A stretch of DNA of 64,000 nucleotides from JBEDUK01 sp963781595 (GTDB lineage: Bacteria; Actinomycetota; UBA4738): assembly GCA_963781595.1 (NCBI GenBank), contig CAWAGG010000006.1, positions 2,790,001 to 2,854,000 on the forward strand. The letters are read 5' to 3'. Of this stretch, positions 1-8,999 are shown piece after piece. The notes under the pieces are model-generated. The model saw nothing but the letters and a program-made list of their open reading frames with translations. It made no database searches and was not told the DNA's origin. How positions within the stretch are numbered: the first letter of the stretch is position 1; the number at the start of each line of letters is the position of its first letter. Position numbers and translations under genes: made by a program.

Positions 1-455
1 CCCGCGTGATCAGGATCAGCCCGCGGGCCAAGTCGGACAGGTCGCGGACGACGGGGGGAGGCCGAGCTCCTCGAACGACGCGCTGCCGAGCCGAACCCGC
101 CGGAGCACCAGGCTCGATCGAGCCCCGCTGGCGGAAGACAGTTCACGCGGAACCGGCCCAGGCGCCGGGCATGCGAGTAGCGCGAAGTCCGCCTCCGTTC
201 TGCTCCATCGAGTTGTCCGCGCCGGTCCGGCGGCATGATGGACGTGGCCGCCATGCTCCGTGTCCTCGGGTGTGAGCGCCCGCCCGTCCGGCGCGCGGAG
301 GACGCCGTCGACCCGGATGATCGGGGGCGACCCGACCTTCAGATGCAGGTCGGAACCCTCGTTCTCGCGCGAGCGTCTCAAGCAGCGCGTCGAGTGTCAG
401 ACCATGCCGTCCAACCTGGGCGTGAAGGCTGGCCCTCGACGACATGAGCATCGGC
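1..455 (-). pseudogene. pilT: PilT-type twitching ATPase, N-terminal part, frame-broken and cut by window edge
   Basis: The minus strand encodes the N-terminal domain of a type IV pilus retraction ATPase (PilT/GspE secretion ATPase superfamily). Recognisable blocks are LTLDALLETLARE, then SDLHLKVGSPPIIRVDGVLR, then LVLRRVRLGSASFEELGLPP, then DLSDLARGLILIT just before the Walker A motif would begin outside the window. These blocks lie in at least three different frames: the breaks are near 365, near 250 and at the G-run around 50-60. The start is probably the ATG near 455, overlapping the end of the isocitrate dehydrogenase gene. PilT hexamers retract pili at the cytoplasmic membrane. Frame breaks at homopolymers close to a contig end favour sequence error over real decay, but I cannot separate the two. 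Family assignment is firm; integrity is not. Confidence 0.7.
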
Positions 456-474
456 CTGTCCGGCGCGAAGGGCT

Positions 475-1572
475 TGACCCGCGCTGAGCTTCTGGATGCA
501 CGGCGTCGGCCACCTGGCTGGTGCCCACCGCGGTCGGATCGTCGCGCGTGGGCTTCATGTCGTAGGTCACGGCTTCCCCTCGCGCGATCACCGCGGCGAG
601 CGCCCGCTCCAGCCGATCCGCCGCTGCATCCTCGTCCAGGTGCCGGAGCATCAGCATCGCCGGAGAACATCATGCGCCATCGGGTTCACCTTGTTCATGC
701 CCCTGTACTTCGGCGCGCTGCCGTGCGTGGCCTCGAACACCGCCACGTCGTCCCCGATGTTCGCGCCCGGAGCCACGCCGAGCCCGCCGACGAGCCCGGC
801 GCACAGGTCGCTCATGATGTCGCCGTAGAGGTTCGGCAGGACGAGCACGTCGTACTCCTCCGGTCGCTGGACCAGCTGCATGCAGAGGTTGTCGACGATC
901 CGGTCCTCGAACTCGATGTCGGGGAACTCCTGTTCCGCCACCTCGCGCGCGGTGGCCAGGAACAGCCCGTCGGAGAACTTCATGATGTTCGCCTTGTGCA
1001 CGGCCGTGACCTTCTTCCGGCCGTACCGCCGGGCGTGCTCGAACGCGAACCGGTCACGATCCGCTGGGTCCCGGACACGCTGATCGGCTTGATCGAGATG
1101 CCCGAGTCCTCCGCGGATCGGCTTGCCCGACGAGCTCGGAGATGAACTCGATCAGCTCCTTGCGGTCTCCGGCTGGCCCTGTTCGAACTCGATCCCGGCG
1201 TAGAGGTCCTCGGTGTTCTCGCGGCACGATCACGACGTCGACGTCCTCGTACCGGGATCGCACGCCCGGGTACCACTTGCAGGGCCGGAGGCAGGCGTAC
1301 AGGTCCAGCTCCTTGCGCAGCGCCACGTTCACGCTGCGAAACCCGGTGCCGACCGGGGTGGTGATCGGTCCCTTGATCGCCACCCCGTTCGCCCGGATCG
1401 ACTCCAGCACGTGGTCGGGCAGCGGCGTGCCGTACCGCTCCATCACGTCGGCTCCTGCCTCCTGGACGTCCCAGTCGAACGCCACGCCGGTCGCCTCCAG
1501 TACCCGTCGGGTGGCCTCGGACAGCTCCGGCCCCACGCCGTCGCCGGGGATCAGGGTCACTCGGTAGGTCAT
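475..1572 (-). pseudogene. icd: NAD-type isocitrate/isopropylmalate dehydrogenase, frame-broken
   Basis: An isocitrate/isopropylmalate dehydrogenase reads in pieces along the minus strand. The first piece, starting with ATG at 1572, gives VTLIPGDGVGPE and the substrate-loop region up to YEDVDVVIV. Shifting frame recovers ENTEDLYAGIEFEQG near 1200, then the HKANIMKFSDG and NLYGDIMSDL blocks (651-1001), then EAVTYDMKPTRDDPTAVGTS and the C-terminus near 475. At least four single-base shifts are needed. Total length of about 366 codons fits the NAD-dependent IDH group, as does the RENTEDLYAG signature. An AAGGAG Shine-Dalgarno lies 9 bases before the ATG and a TAGCAT -10 at 1612-1617. It would oxidise isocitrate to 2-oxoglutarate and is divergent from citrate synthase, forming a TCA pair. 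An essential-looking gene with four shifts near a contig edge suggests assembly or read error. Confidence 0.75.
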
Positions 1573-1611
1573 GGCGAACGCTCCTTCGCAGGCGGTCGGA
1601 TGTCGCGTCCG

Positions 1612-1617
1612 ATGCTA
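1612..1617 (-). promoter_or_regulatory. -10 box TAGCAT of the isocitrate dehydrogenase gene
   Basis: Reading on the minus strand, TAGCAT lies 39 bases before the ATG at 1572, with AAGGAG between. It has no clear -35. It shares the divergent 150-base region with the citrate synthase promoter. Confidence 0.35.
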
Positions 1618-1675
1618 GTCGCCCCGCGCGACCGCCCGGCGCGCGGGCGCGCAACGTTCGAAACCTACCCCTGGG

Positions 1676-1681
1676 TATACT
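1676..1681 (+). promoter_or_regulatory. -10 box TATACT of the citrate synthase gene
   Basis: TATACT lies 42 bases before the citrate synthase ATG. No convincing -35 hexamer is visible. The same hexamer occurs before the gene at 15694. Confidence 0.4.
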
Positions 1682-1723
1682 CGACCCCGTGCGTGCGAAC
1701 GGAGCCGGCGAACGGGGCCGACG

Positions 1724-2869
1724 ATGCCGCTGAAGGGTCTCCAGGACATCGTCGCGGCCGAAACCCGCATCTCCGACATCGACGGCAAGACCGGCAAGCT
1801 CTGGTACGCCGGGTACTCGATCGCCGATCTGGCCGAGCATTCGACGTTCGAAGAGGTCATGTTCCTGCTGCAGAACCTGCGGCTCCCGACCCGCGACGAG
1901 CTGGACGAGATCCGCGAGCAGATGGCCGTAGAGCGCGAGACCACAGGGTTCATCGCCCAGCTGATGCCCACGCTCGCCGAGCAGACGTCGCCGATGTCGA
2001 TGCTTCGGACCACGGTCTCCGCCGCCTCGGCGTACGACCGGGACGGCTGGGATCAATCCCCTGAGGCCAACTACCGGAAGGCGATCCGGCTGACCAGCCG
2101 CATCCCGACGTTCATCGCCTTCTACGATCGCAACCGCCGCGGCCTGCCGCCCGTGATGCCGAACCCGAACCTGCCGCACGCGGCGAACTTGCTGTACATG
2201 CTCTCCGGCGAGGAGCCCTCACAGGAGGCGGCGCGGGCCTTCGACGTGGCGTTCATCCTCTACGCGGATCACACGATGAACGCCTCGACGTTCACCGCGC
2301 GGATCGTCGCATCGACGCTCTCGGACATGCATTCGGCCGTCGTCGCCGCGATCGCCGCGCTGAAGGGCCCGCTGCACGGCGGGGCGAACGAGCAGGCGAT
2401 GCGGATGCTCGAGGACATCGGCGACCCCGACCGGGCCGAGGCCTACGTCCGCGACCTGCTCGCCCGGCACGAGCGCGTGATGGGGTTCGGTCACCGCGTG
2501 TACAAGACCTGGGACCCGCGTGCGGTGATCCTGCGCGAGATGGCCCAAGAGCTGGCGCAGCACGCCGGGGACACGCGGTGGTTCGACATCTCCGAGGTCG
2601 TGCAGAAGGTCGTGGAGAACGAGAAGGGCCTCTACCCGAACGTCGACTTCTACGCGGCGAGCCTGCTCCACGACCTGGGTCTCGCCACCGACCTCTTCAC
2701 GCCGATGTTCGCCGCCGCCCGCGCGGGCGGATGGACGGCGCACATCCGGGAGCAGTACGCGGACAACCGGCTGATCCGGCCCGACTCGGAGTACATCGGA
2801 CCTCGCGACCGGACCTGGCTGCCGGTGGGCGAACGGGAGCCGGCGACGACCGAGGAGGTGGCGGGGTGA
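1724..2869 (+). CDS. gltA: Citrate synthase
   Basis: Citrate synthase condenses acetyl-CoA with oxaloacetate at entry to the TCA cycle. The 381-residue length fits the short, Gram-positive-type dimeric enzymes. All three catalytic residues are visible: His218 in GPLHGGANE, His257 in FGHRVYK and Asp308 in YPNVDFY. The ADHTMNASTF block at 181-190 is the usual AD(H)xxNAST signature. The ATG at 1724 has a weak purine stretch upstream (GAACGGGG). The gene is divergent from isocitrate dehydrogenase and overlaps the following CBS-domain gene by four bases (GTGA), so the two are surely co-translated. No ATP or NADH regulatory N-terminal extension is present. It could in principle be a 2-methylcitrate synthase, because the families overlap; the TCA neighbour favours citrate synthase. 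Confidence 0.93.
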   Translation: MPLKGLQDIVAAETRISDIDGKTGKLWYAGYSIADLAEHSTFEEVMFLLQNLRLPTRDELDEIREQMAVERETTGFIAQLMPTLAEQTSPMSMLRTTVSAASAYDRDGWDQSPEANYRKAIRLTSRIPTFIAFYDRNRRGLPPVMPNPNLPHAANLLYMLSGEEPSQEAARAFDVAFILYADHTMNASTFTARIVASTLSDMHSAVVAAIAALKGPLHGGANEQAMRMLEDIGDPDRAEAYVRDLLARHERVMGFGHRVYKTWDPRAVILREMAQELAQHAGDTRWFDISEVVQKVVENEKGLYPNVDFYAASLLHDLGLATDLFTPMFAAARAGGWTAHIREQYADNRLIRPDSEYIGPRDRTWLPVGEREPATTEEVAG

Positions 2870-3333
2870 AGGTCTCCGAAGTGATGACCGAGGCCACGGT
2901 CACGGACTCGGCGCAGGACACCCTGATCCAGGCAGCGAAGAAGATGTGGGAGCAACAGACCGGATCGCTGCTGGTGATCGACGAGGGCGGCGAGCTGACC
3001 GGGATCATCACCGAGCGCGACGTCCTGCGGGCGGTCGCGACGGGCGTGCCGTTCCAAGACGCCACCGTCGCCGAGGTGATGTCGAAGGACCTGAGGACGG
3101 TCGGGCCGGCGACATCCCTGCGCGAGGCGGCGAAGCTGATGGCCGACAACTGGATCCGCCACCTCCCGGTGGTCGACGCCGGCAAGGTGGTCGGGATCGT
3201 CAGCCAGCGGGATCTCGCCGGGGTCCTTGCCGGGGCGCTGAACGAGCCCGAGACGCTCGCGCAGCTGGTCGAGGCGTCGACGCTGATCCGCGAACGCCGG
3301 ATCCAGCGCATCGAACACTGGCACTGGGACTGA
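2866..3333 (+). CDS. CBS-domain-pair protein
   Basis: A 155-residue protein made almost entirely of two CBS motifs forming one Bateman module. The first spans about residues 5-60 (VSEVMTEATVT to GIITERDVLRAV), the second about 70-130 (VAEVMSKDLRTV to GIVSQRDLAGVL). Such modules bind adenine nucleotides and act as energy sensors or allosteric partners. I chose the GTG at 2866 because it overlaps the citrate synthase stop as GTGA and sits behind GAGGAGG; the protein then starts exactly where a CBS motif should. The C-terminal 25 residues are charged and helical. Translational coupling to citrate synthase suggests a link to central carbon flux, but this is inference from position. No other catalytic domain is attached. 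Confidence 0.85.
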   Translation: MKVSEVMTEATVTDSAQDTLIQAAKKMWEQQTGSLLVIDEGGELTGIITERDVLRAVATGVPFQDATVAEVMSKDLRTVGPATSLREAAKLMADNWIRHLPVVDAGKVVGIVSQRDLAGVLAGALNEPETLAQLVEASTLIRERRIQRIEHWHWD

Positions 3334-3372
3334 CCCGAGCAGGGACGCCGGCGCCTCTGCGTCCGCCCGTAT

Positions 3373-3454
3373 CTCAGCCGACCGCGTTCGGCACGACGCC
3401 CGCGCCTTTCGGACGGACCGCCCCTCAGCCGACCGCGTTCGGCACGACGCCCGC
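3373..3454. repeat. 31-bp direct repeat spanning the end of metF
   Basis: The same 31 bases occur at 3373-3403 and 3424-3454, offset by exactly 51 bases. The second copy contains the stop codon and last nine codons of metF on the minus strand. The first copy lies downstream of that stop, so the gene's 3' end has been duplicated once without changing the protein. Confidence 0.85.
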
Positions 3455-4357
3455 CACCTCGAGCGCTCGGCCGACCGTCTCGGGATGCCCGAGGCCCATC
3501 AGGTGCACGCCCGCCACCCCGGGGATCGCCCTGACGGCCGCGATCAGCTCGCCGGCGATCCGCGTCCCCTCCCGCTCCTGCGCGTCGGGGCCAACCGCCT
3601 CGAGCCGGTCGATCACGGCCTCGGGCACGAGGACCCCGGGGAGCTTCGCCATGAACCTCGCCGCGTTCGCGCTCCGGGGGATCGCGATCCCCGCCAGGAT
3701 CGACAGGCGCGTCAGCAACCCTCGCTCGCGCGCGCCGTCGGCCCAGGCACGAACCGCGTCGACGTCGAACACGATCTGGGTCTGGACGAACCCGGCGCCG
3801 GCGTCCGCCTTCGCCTCCAGCCGGCCGTATTCGTAGCCCTCGATCAGCGGAGCGTCCGCGACGCCGACGAAGTACCTCGGCGGATCGTCGATCACATCCC
3901 CGGACAGCAGGCGACCGTCGTTGCGCAAGCCCGCGGCGAGCCGGACGAGGTCCAGAACCCCGACGTCGAACACGGTCTTCGCGTCCGGGTGGTCGCCGAC
4001 CCCCGCCGGGTCGCCCGAGAGACACAGGAGGTTCCGCGCGCCCAGCGCCCAGGCGCCGAGCAGATCGCTCGACAGCGCCATCCGGTTGCGGTCGCGGCAC
4101 GTGAGCTGGAGCACCGGCTCGAGGCCCGCCTGCGCGACGAGGGCCGCGCCGACGACCGGCGACATGTGCACACGTGCGGTCGGGTTATCCGTGACATTCA
4201 CCGCGTCGGCGAGGCCGACCAGCGCATCGGCCTGTCTCGTCACGGCGTGGGGGTCGGCGGACCTGGGCGGGACGACCTCGACCGTCACGCAGAAGCGACC
4301 CTGGCCGAGGAGCCGCTCGAGGTGGCTCTCGGGAGGGGGCCCGCCGCGCTCGGTCAT
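3425..4357 (-). CDS. metF: Methylenetetrahydrofolate reductase family protein
   Basis: A 310-residue TIM-barrel protein of the 5,10-methylenetetrahydrofolate reductase family, which makes 5-methyl-THF for methionine synthesis. Family features are the N-terminal TVEVVPPRSAD segment (active-site Glu region), NVTDNPTARVHMSP, VLQLTCRDRNR and LCLSGDP near the FAD site. It ends in the MGLGHPETVGRALE helix. Its ATG overlaps the folD stop as ATGA, so folD and metF form one translational unit that interconverts methylene-THF and feeds it to methyl-THF. It is slightly longer than E. coli MetF but typical of the actinobacterial branch, in which electron donor use may differ. The stop lies in a 31-bp direct repeat. 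The shared FAD-barrel family leaves a small chance of a different reductase. Confidence 0.85.
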   Translation of the reverse strand: MTERGGPPPESHLERLLGQGRFCVTVEVVPPRSADPHAVTRQADALVGLADAVNVTDNPTARVHMSPVVGAALVAQAGLEPVLQLTCRDRNRMALSSDLLGAWALGARNLLCLSGDPAGVGDHPDAKTVFDVGVLDLVRLAAGLRNDGRLLSGDVIDDPPRYFVGVADAPLIEGYEYGRLEAKADAGAGFVQTQIVFDVDAVRAWADGARERGLLTRLSILAGIAIPRSANAARFMAKLPGVLVPEAVIDRLEAVGPDAQEREGTRIAGELIAAVRAIPGVAGVHLMGLGHPETVGRALEVAGVVPNAVG

Positions 4358-5229
4358 GCCCGTGCGAGGACGCGTTCGGCGCTGGTGACGGTGTTCGCGA
4401 GCAGCATCGCGATCGTCATCGGCCCGACGCCGCCGGGGACCGGGGTGATCGCGCCGGCCACCTCCGAGACGTCGTCGAACGCGACGTCACCGGTGAGCTT
4501 GCCGGTCTCGAGGCGGTTCACGGCCACGTCGATCACGGTCGCGCCGGGCTTGACCATGTCCGCCGTGACGGTGCCGGGACGCCCGGCGGCCACCACGAGG
4601 ATGTCGGCGCGTCGCGTGTGGGCCGCGACGTCCTGCGTGCCCGTGTGCACCACCGTGACCGTAGCGTTCGCGTTCGGCTTCTTCTGCATCAGCATGATCG
4701 CCAGCGGCATGCCGACCAGGTCCCCGCGGCCGACGATCACGACCTCCTGGCGCGCGATCGGGATGTCGGAACGGACGAGCATCTCGACGATCCCGAGCGG
4801 CGTGCACGGCAGGAACGTGAGGTCCCACTCACCCCGGACCATCCGTCCGACCGCGAGGGGAGTCAGGCCGTCCACGTCCTTCTCGGAGGCGATCGTCTCG
4901 TGGATCGCGAGCTCGGAGATGTGTTCGGGGATCGGCAGCTGCACGATCATCCCGTGGATCGCCGGGTCGTCGTTCAGCCGCCGGACCTCAGCCAGCAGGT
5001 CGTCCTGCGAGATGTCCACCGGCAGGTCCAGGCGCTCGGAACGCATCCCGACCTCGGCGCACGCCTTCGCCTTCCCGCCGACGTAGATCTTCGACGGCTC
5101 GTCGTCGCCGACCAGCACGAAGGCCAGCCCGGGCGTGACGCCGCTCGCCTGGAGCTTCTGCACGCGCTCGGCGACCTCGGCTCGCACCGCGGCCGCGATC
5201 GCCTTCCCGTCGATGATGCTCGCCGTCAC
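4354..5229 (-). CDS. folD: Bifunctional methylenetetrahydrofolate dehydrogenase/cyclohydrolase
   Basis: FolD oxidises 5,10-methylene-THF and hydrolyses the methenyl form, supplying 10-formyl-THF for the purine enzymes PurN and PurH encoded just upstream. The catalytic trio is visible as Ser46-x2-Tyr49-x3-Lys53 (PSKIYVGGK). Other signatures are GMIVQLPIPEHI, KDVDGLTP and the Rossmann segment VIVGRGDLVGMPLAIML. The GTG at 5229 is chosen because GAGGAGGA lies 5 bases before it and the protein then begins TASIIDGK, where the family starts. A longer reading from 5325 would add an unlikely Pro/Arg-rich tail. Length is 291 residues, normal for FolD. The DLVGMP variation of the usual RSxxVGxP motif is worth noting but keeps the fold. 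It follows purH by 114 bases and overlaps metF. Confidence 0.92.
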   Translation of the reverse strand: MTASIIDGKAIAAAVRAEVAERVQKLQASGVTPGLAFVLVGDDEPSKIYVGGKAKACAEVGMRSERLDLPVDISQDDLLAEVRRLNDDPAIHGMIVQLPIPEHISELAIHETIASEKDVDGLTPLAVGRMVRGEWDLTFLPCTPLGIVEMLVRSDIPIARQEVVIVGRGDLVGMPLAIMLMQKKPNANATVTVVHTGTQDVAAHTRRADILVVAAGRPGTVTADMVKPGATVIDVAVNRLETGKLTGDVAFDDVSEVAGAITPVPGGVGPMTIAMLLANTVTSAERVLARA

Positions 5230-5343
5230 GGTTCCTCCTCGCGATGTCGGAGCCCGACCCCTCGACGGGTCCGGCGCGCAATCGTACGGGACGGGACGCG
5301 TGGCCGGCGCCGCGGGGTCCCCCACAGGGTGAGGCGGAGCCGG

Positions 5344-6921
5344 TCAGTGGCGGAAGTGCCGGCGCCCCGTGTACACCATCGCGAGGCCGTGCTCCTCGGC
5401 CGCCGCGAGCACCTCGGCGTCGCGCATCGAACCACCCGGCTGGATCACCGCGGTCACGCCGGCCTCGGCGGCGCGATCCACCCCGTCGCGGAAAGGGAAG
5501 AACGCGTCGGAGGCCAGCACCGAACCCCGTGCGTCCTCGCCCGCCTGCCGCGCGGCGATGTCGACGGAGATCACGCGGTTCATCTGCCCCGCGCCGATCC
5601 CCACGGTCGTCAGATCCTTCGCCAGCACGATCGCGTTCGACTTCACCTTGGCGGCGACCCGCCACGCGAACAGCAGGTCCCGCCACTCGCCCTCGGTGGG
5701 CTCGCGCGTCGTGGCCACGCGCATCGCGGCCTGCGTCTCGGTCACGGTGTCGGCATCCTGGATCACCGCCCCGCCGTCGATCCGCCGGACGTCGAGCCGG
5801 TCCTGCGTCGCGAGCGGCGCCCGCACCACGCGGAGGTTCTCGCGCTCCGCGAACGCCGCCAGCGCGCCCTCCGCGTACGACGGGGCGATCACCACCTCGG
5901 TGAACACGCCCTTCATCGCCTCGGCGGCGGCGTCGTCCACCTCGGCGTTGAACGCCACGATCCCCCCGAACGCCGAGACCGTGTCGCACGCGTAGGCCCG
6001 CCGGTACGCAACCGCGTGCGTCGGCGCGACCGCGACCCCGCACGGGTTGTTGTGCTTGACGATGACGACCGCCGCGCCGTCGATCGCGGGGTCCGGGTCG
6101 AACAGGCTCACGAGGCTGCGGGCCGCGTCGGCGTCGAGCCAGTTGTTGAACGACATCTCCTTGCCCTGGAGGACCTCGGCGCCGCCGAGCGGACCGGCCG
6201 GCACCGTCGCGTACAGCTCGCCCCGCTGGTGCGGGTTCTCCCCGTAGCGCAGCGCGTGCACGCGGCGGTACACGATCGGGAGCCGGTCGGGCAGATCCTG
6301 CGCCTCCGTGTCCGGGCGCTCGAGCCCTCGGAGCCACGTAGCCACGTCCAGGTCGTAGGCCATCGTATGTGCGAACGCCTCGCGCGCGAGGTCGAGCCGG
6401 AGGGCGCGAGAGACGCCGCCGAGCGAACCGATCTCCTCGGCGACACGCTCATAGTCAGCTGGGCTGACGATCACCGCCCCGGACTCGAAGTTCTTCGCCG
6501 CGGCACGCACCATGGCCGGCCCGCCGATGTCGATCTGTTCGACGATCTCGGCGTCCGGCGCCCCCGCCGCCACGGTGTCGCGGAACGGGTAGAGGTTCAC
6601 CACGACCAGGTCGAACGGCGAGATCCCGTGCTCGGAGAGCGCGGCCAGGTGCTCGGGGTCGCGCTTGTCGGCCAGGATCCCCGCGTGGATCGCCGGATGC
6701 AGCGTCTTCACGCGGCCGCCGAGCATCTCCGCGACGCCCGTGACCTCCGCGACCGGTGTCACGGGCACGCCGGCATCGGCGAGCGTCCTCGCGGTGTTGC
6801 CGGTGGACACGATCTCTGCTCCACGCGTCGCGAGCAGGCGGGCGAACCCGGCCACCCCCTCCTTGTTCGCGACCGCGATCAACGCGCGTCGGACCGGCAG
6901 CACCTCGATCCGTTCGGTCAT
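5344..6921 (-). CDS. purH: Bifunctional AICAR transformylase/IMP cyclohydrolase
   Basis: PurH catalyses the last two steps of IMP synthesis. The N-terminal cyclohydrolase half shows VKTLHPAIHAG (71-81), VVVNLYPF and DIGGPAMVRAAAKN (131-144). The C-terminal transformylase half shows RYGENPHQ (225-232), the KHNNPCG motif (289-295) with the catalytic Lys-His pair, and SDAFFPFRDGV near the end. Length is 525 residues, as expected. The ATG at 6921 overlaps the purN stop as ATGA. An open frame extends upstream through purN but is a shadow. The purN-purH order followed by folD means the folate donor enzyme and its two users are read in one direction. Confidence 0.95.
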   Translation of the reverse strand: MTERIEVLPVRRALIAVANKEGVAGFARLLATRGAEIVSTGNTARTLADAGVPVTPVAEVTGVAEMLGGRVKTLHPAIHAGILADKRDPEHLAALSEHGISPFDLVVVNLYPFRDTVAAGAPDAEIVEQIDIGGPAMVRAAAKNFESGAVIVSPADYERVAEEIGSLGGVSRALRLDLAREAFAHTMAYDLDVATWLRGLERPDTEAQDLPDRLPIVYRRVHALRYGENPHQRGELYATVPAGPLGGAEVLQGKEMSFNNWLDADAARSLVSLFDPDPAIDGAAVVIVKHNNPCGVAVAPTHAVAYRRAYACDTVSAFGGIVAFNAEVDDAAAEAMKGVFTEVVIAPSYAEGALAAFAERENLRVVRAPLATQDRLDVRRIDGGAVIQDADTVTETQAAMRVATTREPTEGEWRDLLFAWRVAAKVKSNAIVLAKDLTTVGIGAGQMNRVISVDIAARQAGEDARGSVLASDAFFPFRDGVDRAAEAGVTAVIQPGGSMRDAEVLAAAEEHGLAMVYTGRRHFRH

Positions 6922-7526
6922 CCGTCCCCCTCGACGATGTGGACCCGACGGCCCTGCGCCCGGAGCTTGCCCTCGAGCAGGAGCCTGGCGGCCTGCGGGT
7001 AGAGCCGATGTTCGACCTCCTGGATCCGGCGATGCAGCGACCCCTCGTCGTCGTCCGGAAGGACGAACACGGGCTCCTGGAGCACGATCGGGCCATGGTC
7101 CACCTCGTCGTCGACGAGGTGGACCGTCACGCCGGTGACCCGGACCCCGTGCTCCAGTGCCTGGCGCTCGGCGTGCGTCCCGGGAAAGGCCGGCAGCAGC
7201 GCCGGGTGGATGTTCAGGAGGCGACCCCCGAACGCGCGCACGACCTCCGGTCCGACGATCCGCATGAACCCCGCCAGGAGGACGACGTCGATCCCCCCGG
7301 CCGAGAGGACTCCCATGAGCCGCCGGTCGTACGCGTCCCGCGGTTCGTTCTCCTCCGGCGTCACGACGAGCGTCGGAACCCCACGCGCCTCGGCCCGAGC
7401 GAGCGCGTACGCACCCGCGCGGTCGGACACCACCAGCGCGATCGACCGACCGACGATGGGGTCGTCCAGGAGCGCTTGGAGGTTCGTCCCCGAACCCGAT
7501 ACCAGCACCCCGACCCGGCCGCTCAC
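6918..7526 (-). CDS. purN: Phosphoribosylglycinamide formyltransferase 1
   Basis: PurN formylates GAR using 10-formyl-THF in purine synthesis. The phosphate loop GSGTNLQAL is at 11-19. The catalytic triad is Asn105 and His107 in LLNIHPALLP with Asp143 in DEVDHGPIV. The 202-residue length is normal. The GTG at 7526 is taken as start because it places VLVSGSGTN at the usual distance from the N-terminus; no strong Shine-Dalgarno is visible and TACCGT lies 10 bases upstream, so a near-leaderless start is possible. It overlaps purH by four bases. Its position downstream of sucCD and a PerM-like gene, albeit with a few insertions, matches the actinobacterial sucC-sucD-perM-purN-purH neighbourhood. 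Confidence 0.93.
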   Translation of the reverse strand: MSGRVGVLVSGSGTNLQALLDDPIVGRSIALVVSDRAGAYALARAEARGVPTLVVTPEENEPRDAYDRRLMGVLSAGGIDVVLLAGFMRIVGPEVVRAFGGRLLNIHPALLPAFPGTHAERQALEHGVRVTGVTVHLVDDEVDHGPIVLQEPVFVLPDDDEGSLHRRIQEVEHRLYPQAARLLLEGKLRAQGRRVHIVEGDG

Positions 7527-7664
7527 GCCGGGTGCGACGGTACCGGCCGCTCCGCGAACCCGTCAACCGGGGCCGGTCGGGTGCGGCCCGTCGCCTTCAA
7601 GGGAACGGCCGAGCGGCCGACAACCTCTTATGCAGCCGAGATGCGGTTGTCAAAGGAATCCGCG

Positions 7665-8999
7665 ATGCGAAGGGCCAACGGGTGGCGTCCAGGGGGGCGA
7701 AGCCCCAGCGCACCGAGACCGGGTCGGGCTTGGCCGGCCTGGGTCTTCGCCGTGCTGGCGACCGTCGTCATGGCGATAGGCGCCGTCGGCGTCGAGTGGC
7801 TGGTCCGTTCGGCGCACGACGCGAAGCGGGCGGAGACGCTCGCGTGGACGGTCGCGGCCGGCGGCGGCGAGGCCCGGGCCTCCGAGGTCCTCGCGGTCGC
7901 GCGCGGCGAGCTGTCGGCGCCCGCACGCTCACAGCTGACGAGCGCGCGCGTGGGGGCCACGCGGGCGGCGAGCCAGCTCGCTCAGCTCTCGGACACGAAC
8001 GAGGTTCGGAACGTGCTGAAGGCGCTCCCGCCGTTCCAGACCGCGATCGGGGACGTCGTGGCCAACCTCCGGGCCGGGCGGCCCGACCGGGCCACGATCA
8101 TCGACCGAGCGCGCGTCGGGCCCGACTACGTGAAGCTCCAGCGCGCGCTCGACACGGCGACGGCCTCGCTCGGGCGCGCCGCCGCGTCCGCCGAGACGAT
8201 CGCGGCGGTCGAGGTCCCGATCACGCTGTTGCTCGTGGTGGCGATCGGTTCGCTGCTGGTGCTCCGGGCGATCGGGAACCGCGATCTCACGGAGAAGATC
8301 GAGGCCGAACGCGCGAGCCGGGCCCGGACCGAACTCGTCCGCAGGGAGCTCCTCGCGCGCACCGTCATGGCGGCCGAGGAGGAGCGAACGCGACTGGCCG
8401 CCGAGCTCCACGACGGCCCCGTCCAGCGGCTCACGTCCGTCGATTACCTCCTGCAGCGGATGCGCGGCCGGCTGGACAAGGGACAGATCAAGGAGGCGGG
8501 CGAGTTCTCGGCGAAGGCGCAGGACACGATCCGCGCCGAGATCACGGCCCTGCGGCGGATCATGACGGATCTTCGGCCCCCGGTGCTGGATCAGCGCGGC
8601 CTGGTCGAGGCGCTGCGCGAGTACGCCGGCCGGCTCGGCCCGGCGGCCGGCATCAAGTGCACGGTCGATTCGAAGCTGGAGGACCGCCTGGCGCCGGCCT
8701 CGGAGACCGTTCTGTACAGGGTCGCGCAGGAAGCCTTGCAGAACGTCTACAAGCACTCGAAGGCGAAATCGGCGAAGATATCCCTCCGGCAGAGCGAGGG
8801 CTGGGTCCGTCTCGAGGTTCAGGATGACGGGGTCGGCTACGAATCCGCGGCAGGCCCCGACGCCGACGGACGACACTTCGGACTGCTAGGCATGCGGGAG
8901 CGGGTGGAGATGGTGGGGGGACGCTGGAACGTATTCAGCCGGCCCGGCCATGGCACGCGCGTCGCCGCGATCCTCCCGAAGGACCCGGTGGTCCGGTGA
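7665..8999 (+). CDS. Sensor histidine kinase, HisKA_3/NarL-type
   Basis: A membrane sensor kinase of about 444 residues. TM1 is at about 25-46, followed by an extracytoplasmic helical sensor region (about 50-180) rich in Ala and Arg with no recognised ligand motif, and TM2 at about 184-203. The dimerisation domain carries the phospho-acceptor His249 in RLAAELHDGPVQRL (HisKA_3 type). The ATPase domain shows the N box EALQNVYKHSKA, DDGVGY and GLLGMRERVEMVGG. I prefer the ATG at 7665 because AAAGGA lies 7 bases upstream; an in-frame ATG at 7641 is the alternative. The stop overlaps the receiver gene's GTG (GTGA), so kinase and partner are co-translated. The stimulus is unknown. Confidence 0.88.
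   Translation: MRRANGWRPGGRSPSAPRPGRAWPAWVFAVLATVVMAIGAVGVEWLVRSAHDAKRAETLAWTVAAGGGEARASEVLAVARGELSAPARSQLTSARVGATRAASQLAQLSDTNEVRNVLKALPPFQTAIGDVVANLRAGRPDRATIIDRARVGPDYVKLQRALDTATASLGRAAASAETIAAVEVPITLLLVVAIGSLLVLRAIGNRDLTEKIEAERASRARTELVRRELLARTVMAAEEERTRLAAELHDGPVQRLTSVDYLLQRMRGRLDKGQIKEAGEFSAKAQDTIRAEITALRRIMTDLRPPVLDQRGLVEALREYAGRLGPAAGIKCTVDSKLEDRLAPASETVLYRVAQEALQNVYKHSKAKSAKISLRQSEGWVRLEVQDDGVGYESAAGPDADGRHFGLLGMRERVEMVGGRWNVFSRPGHGTRVAAILPKDPVVR

Noticed and set aside
4618..7002. A very long open frame on the plus strand opposite folD and purH
   Set aside because: It is Arg/His/Asp-rich with no family pattern and lies antisense to two certain genes; long shadow frames are expected at 70% GC.
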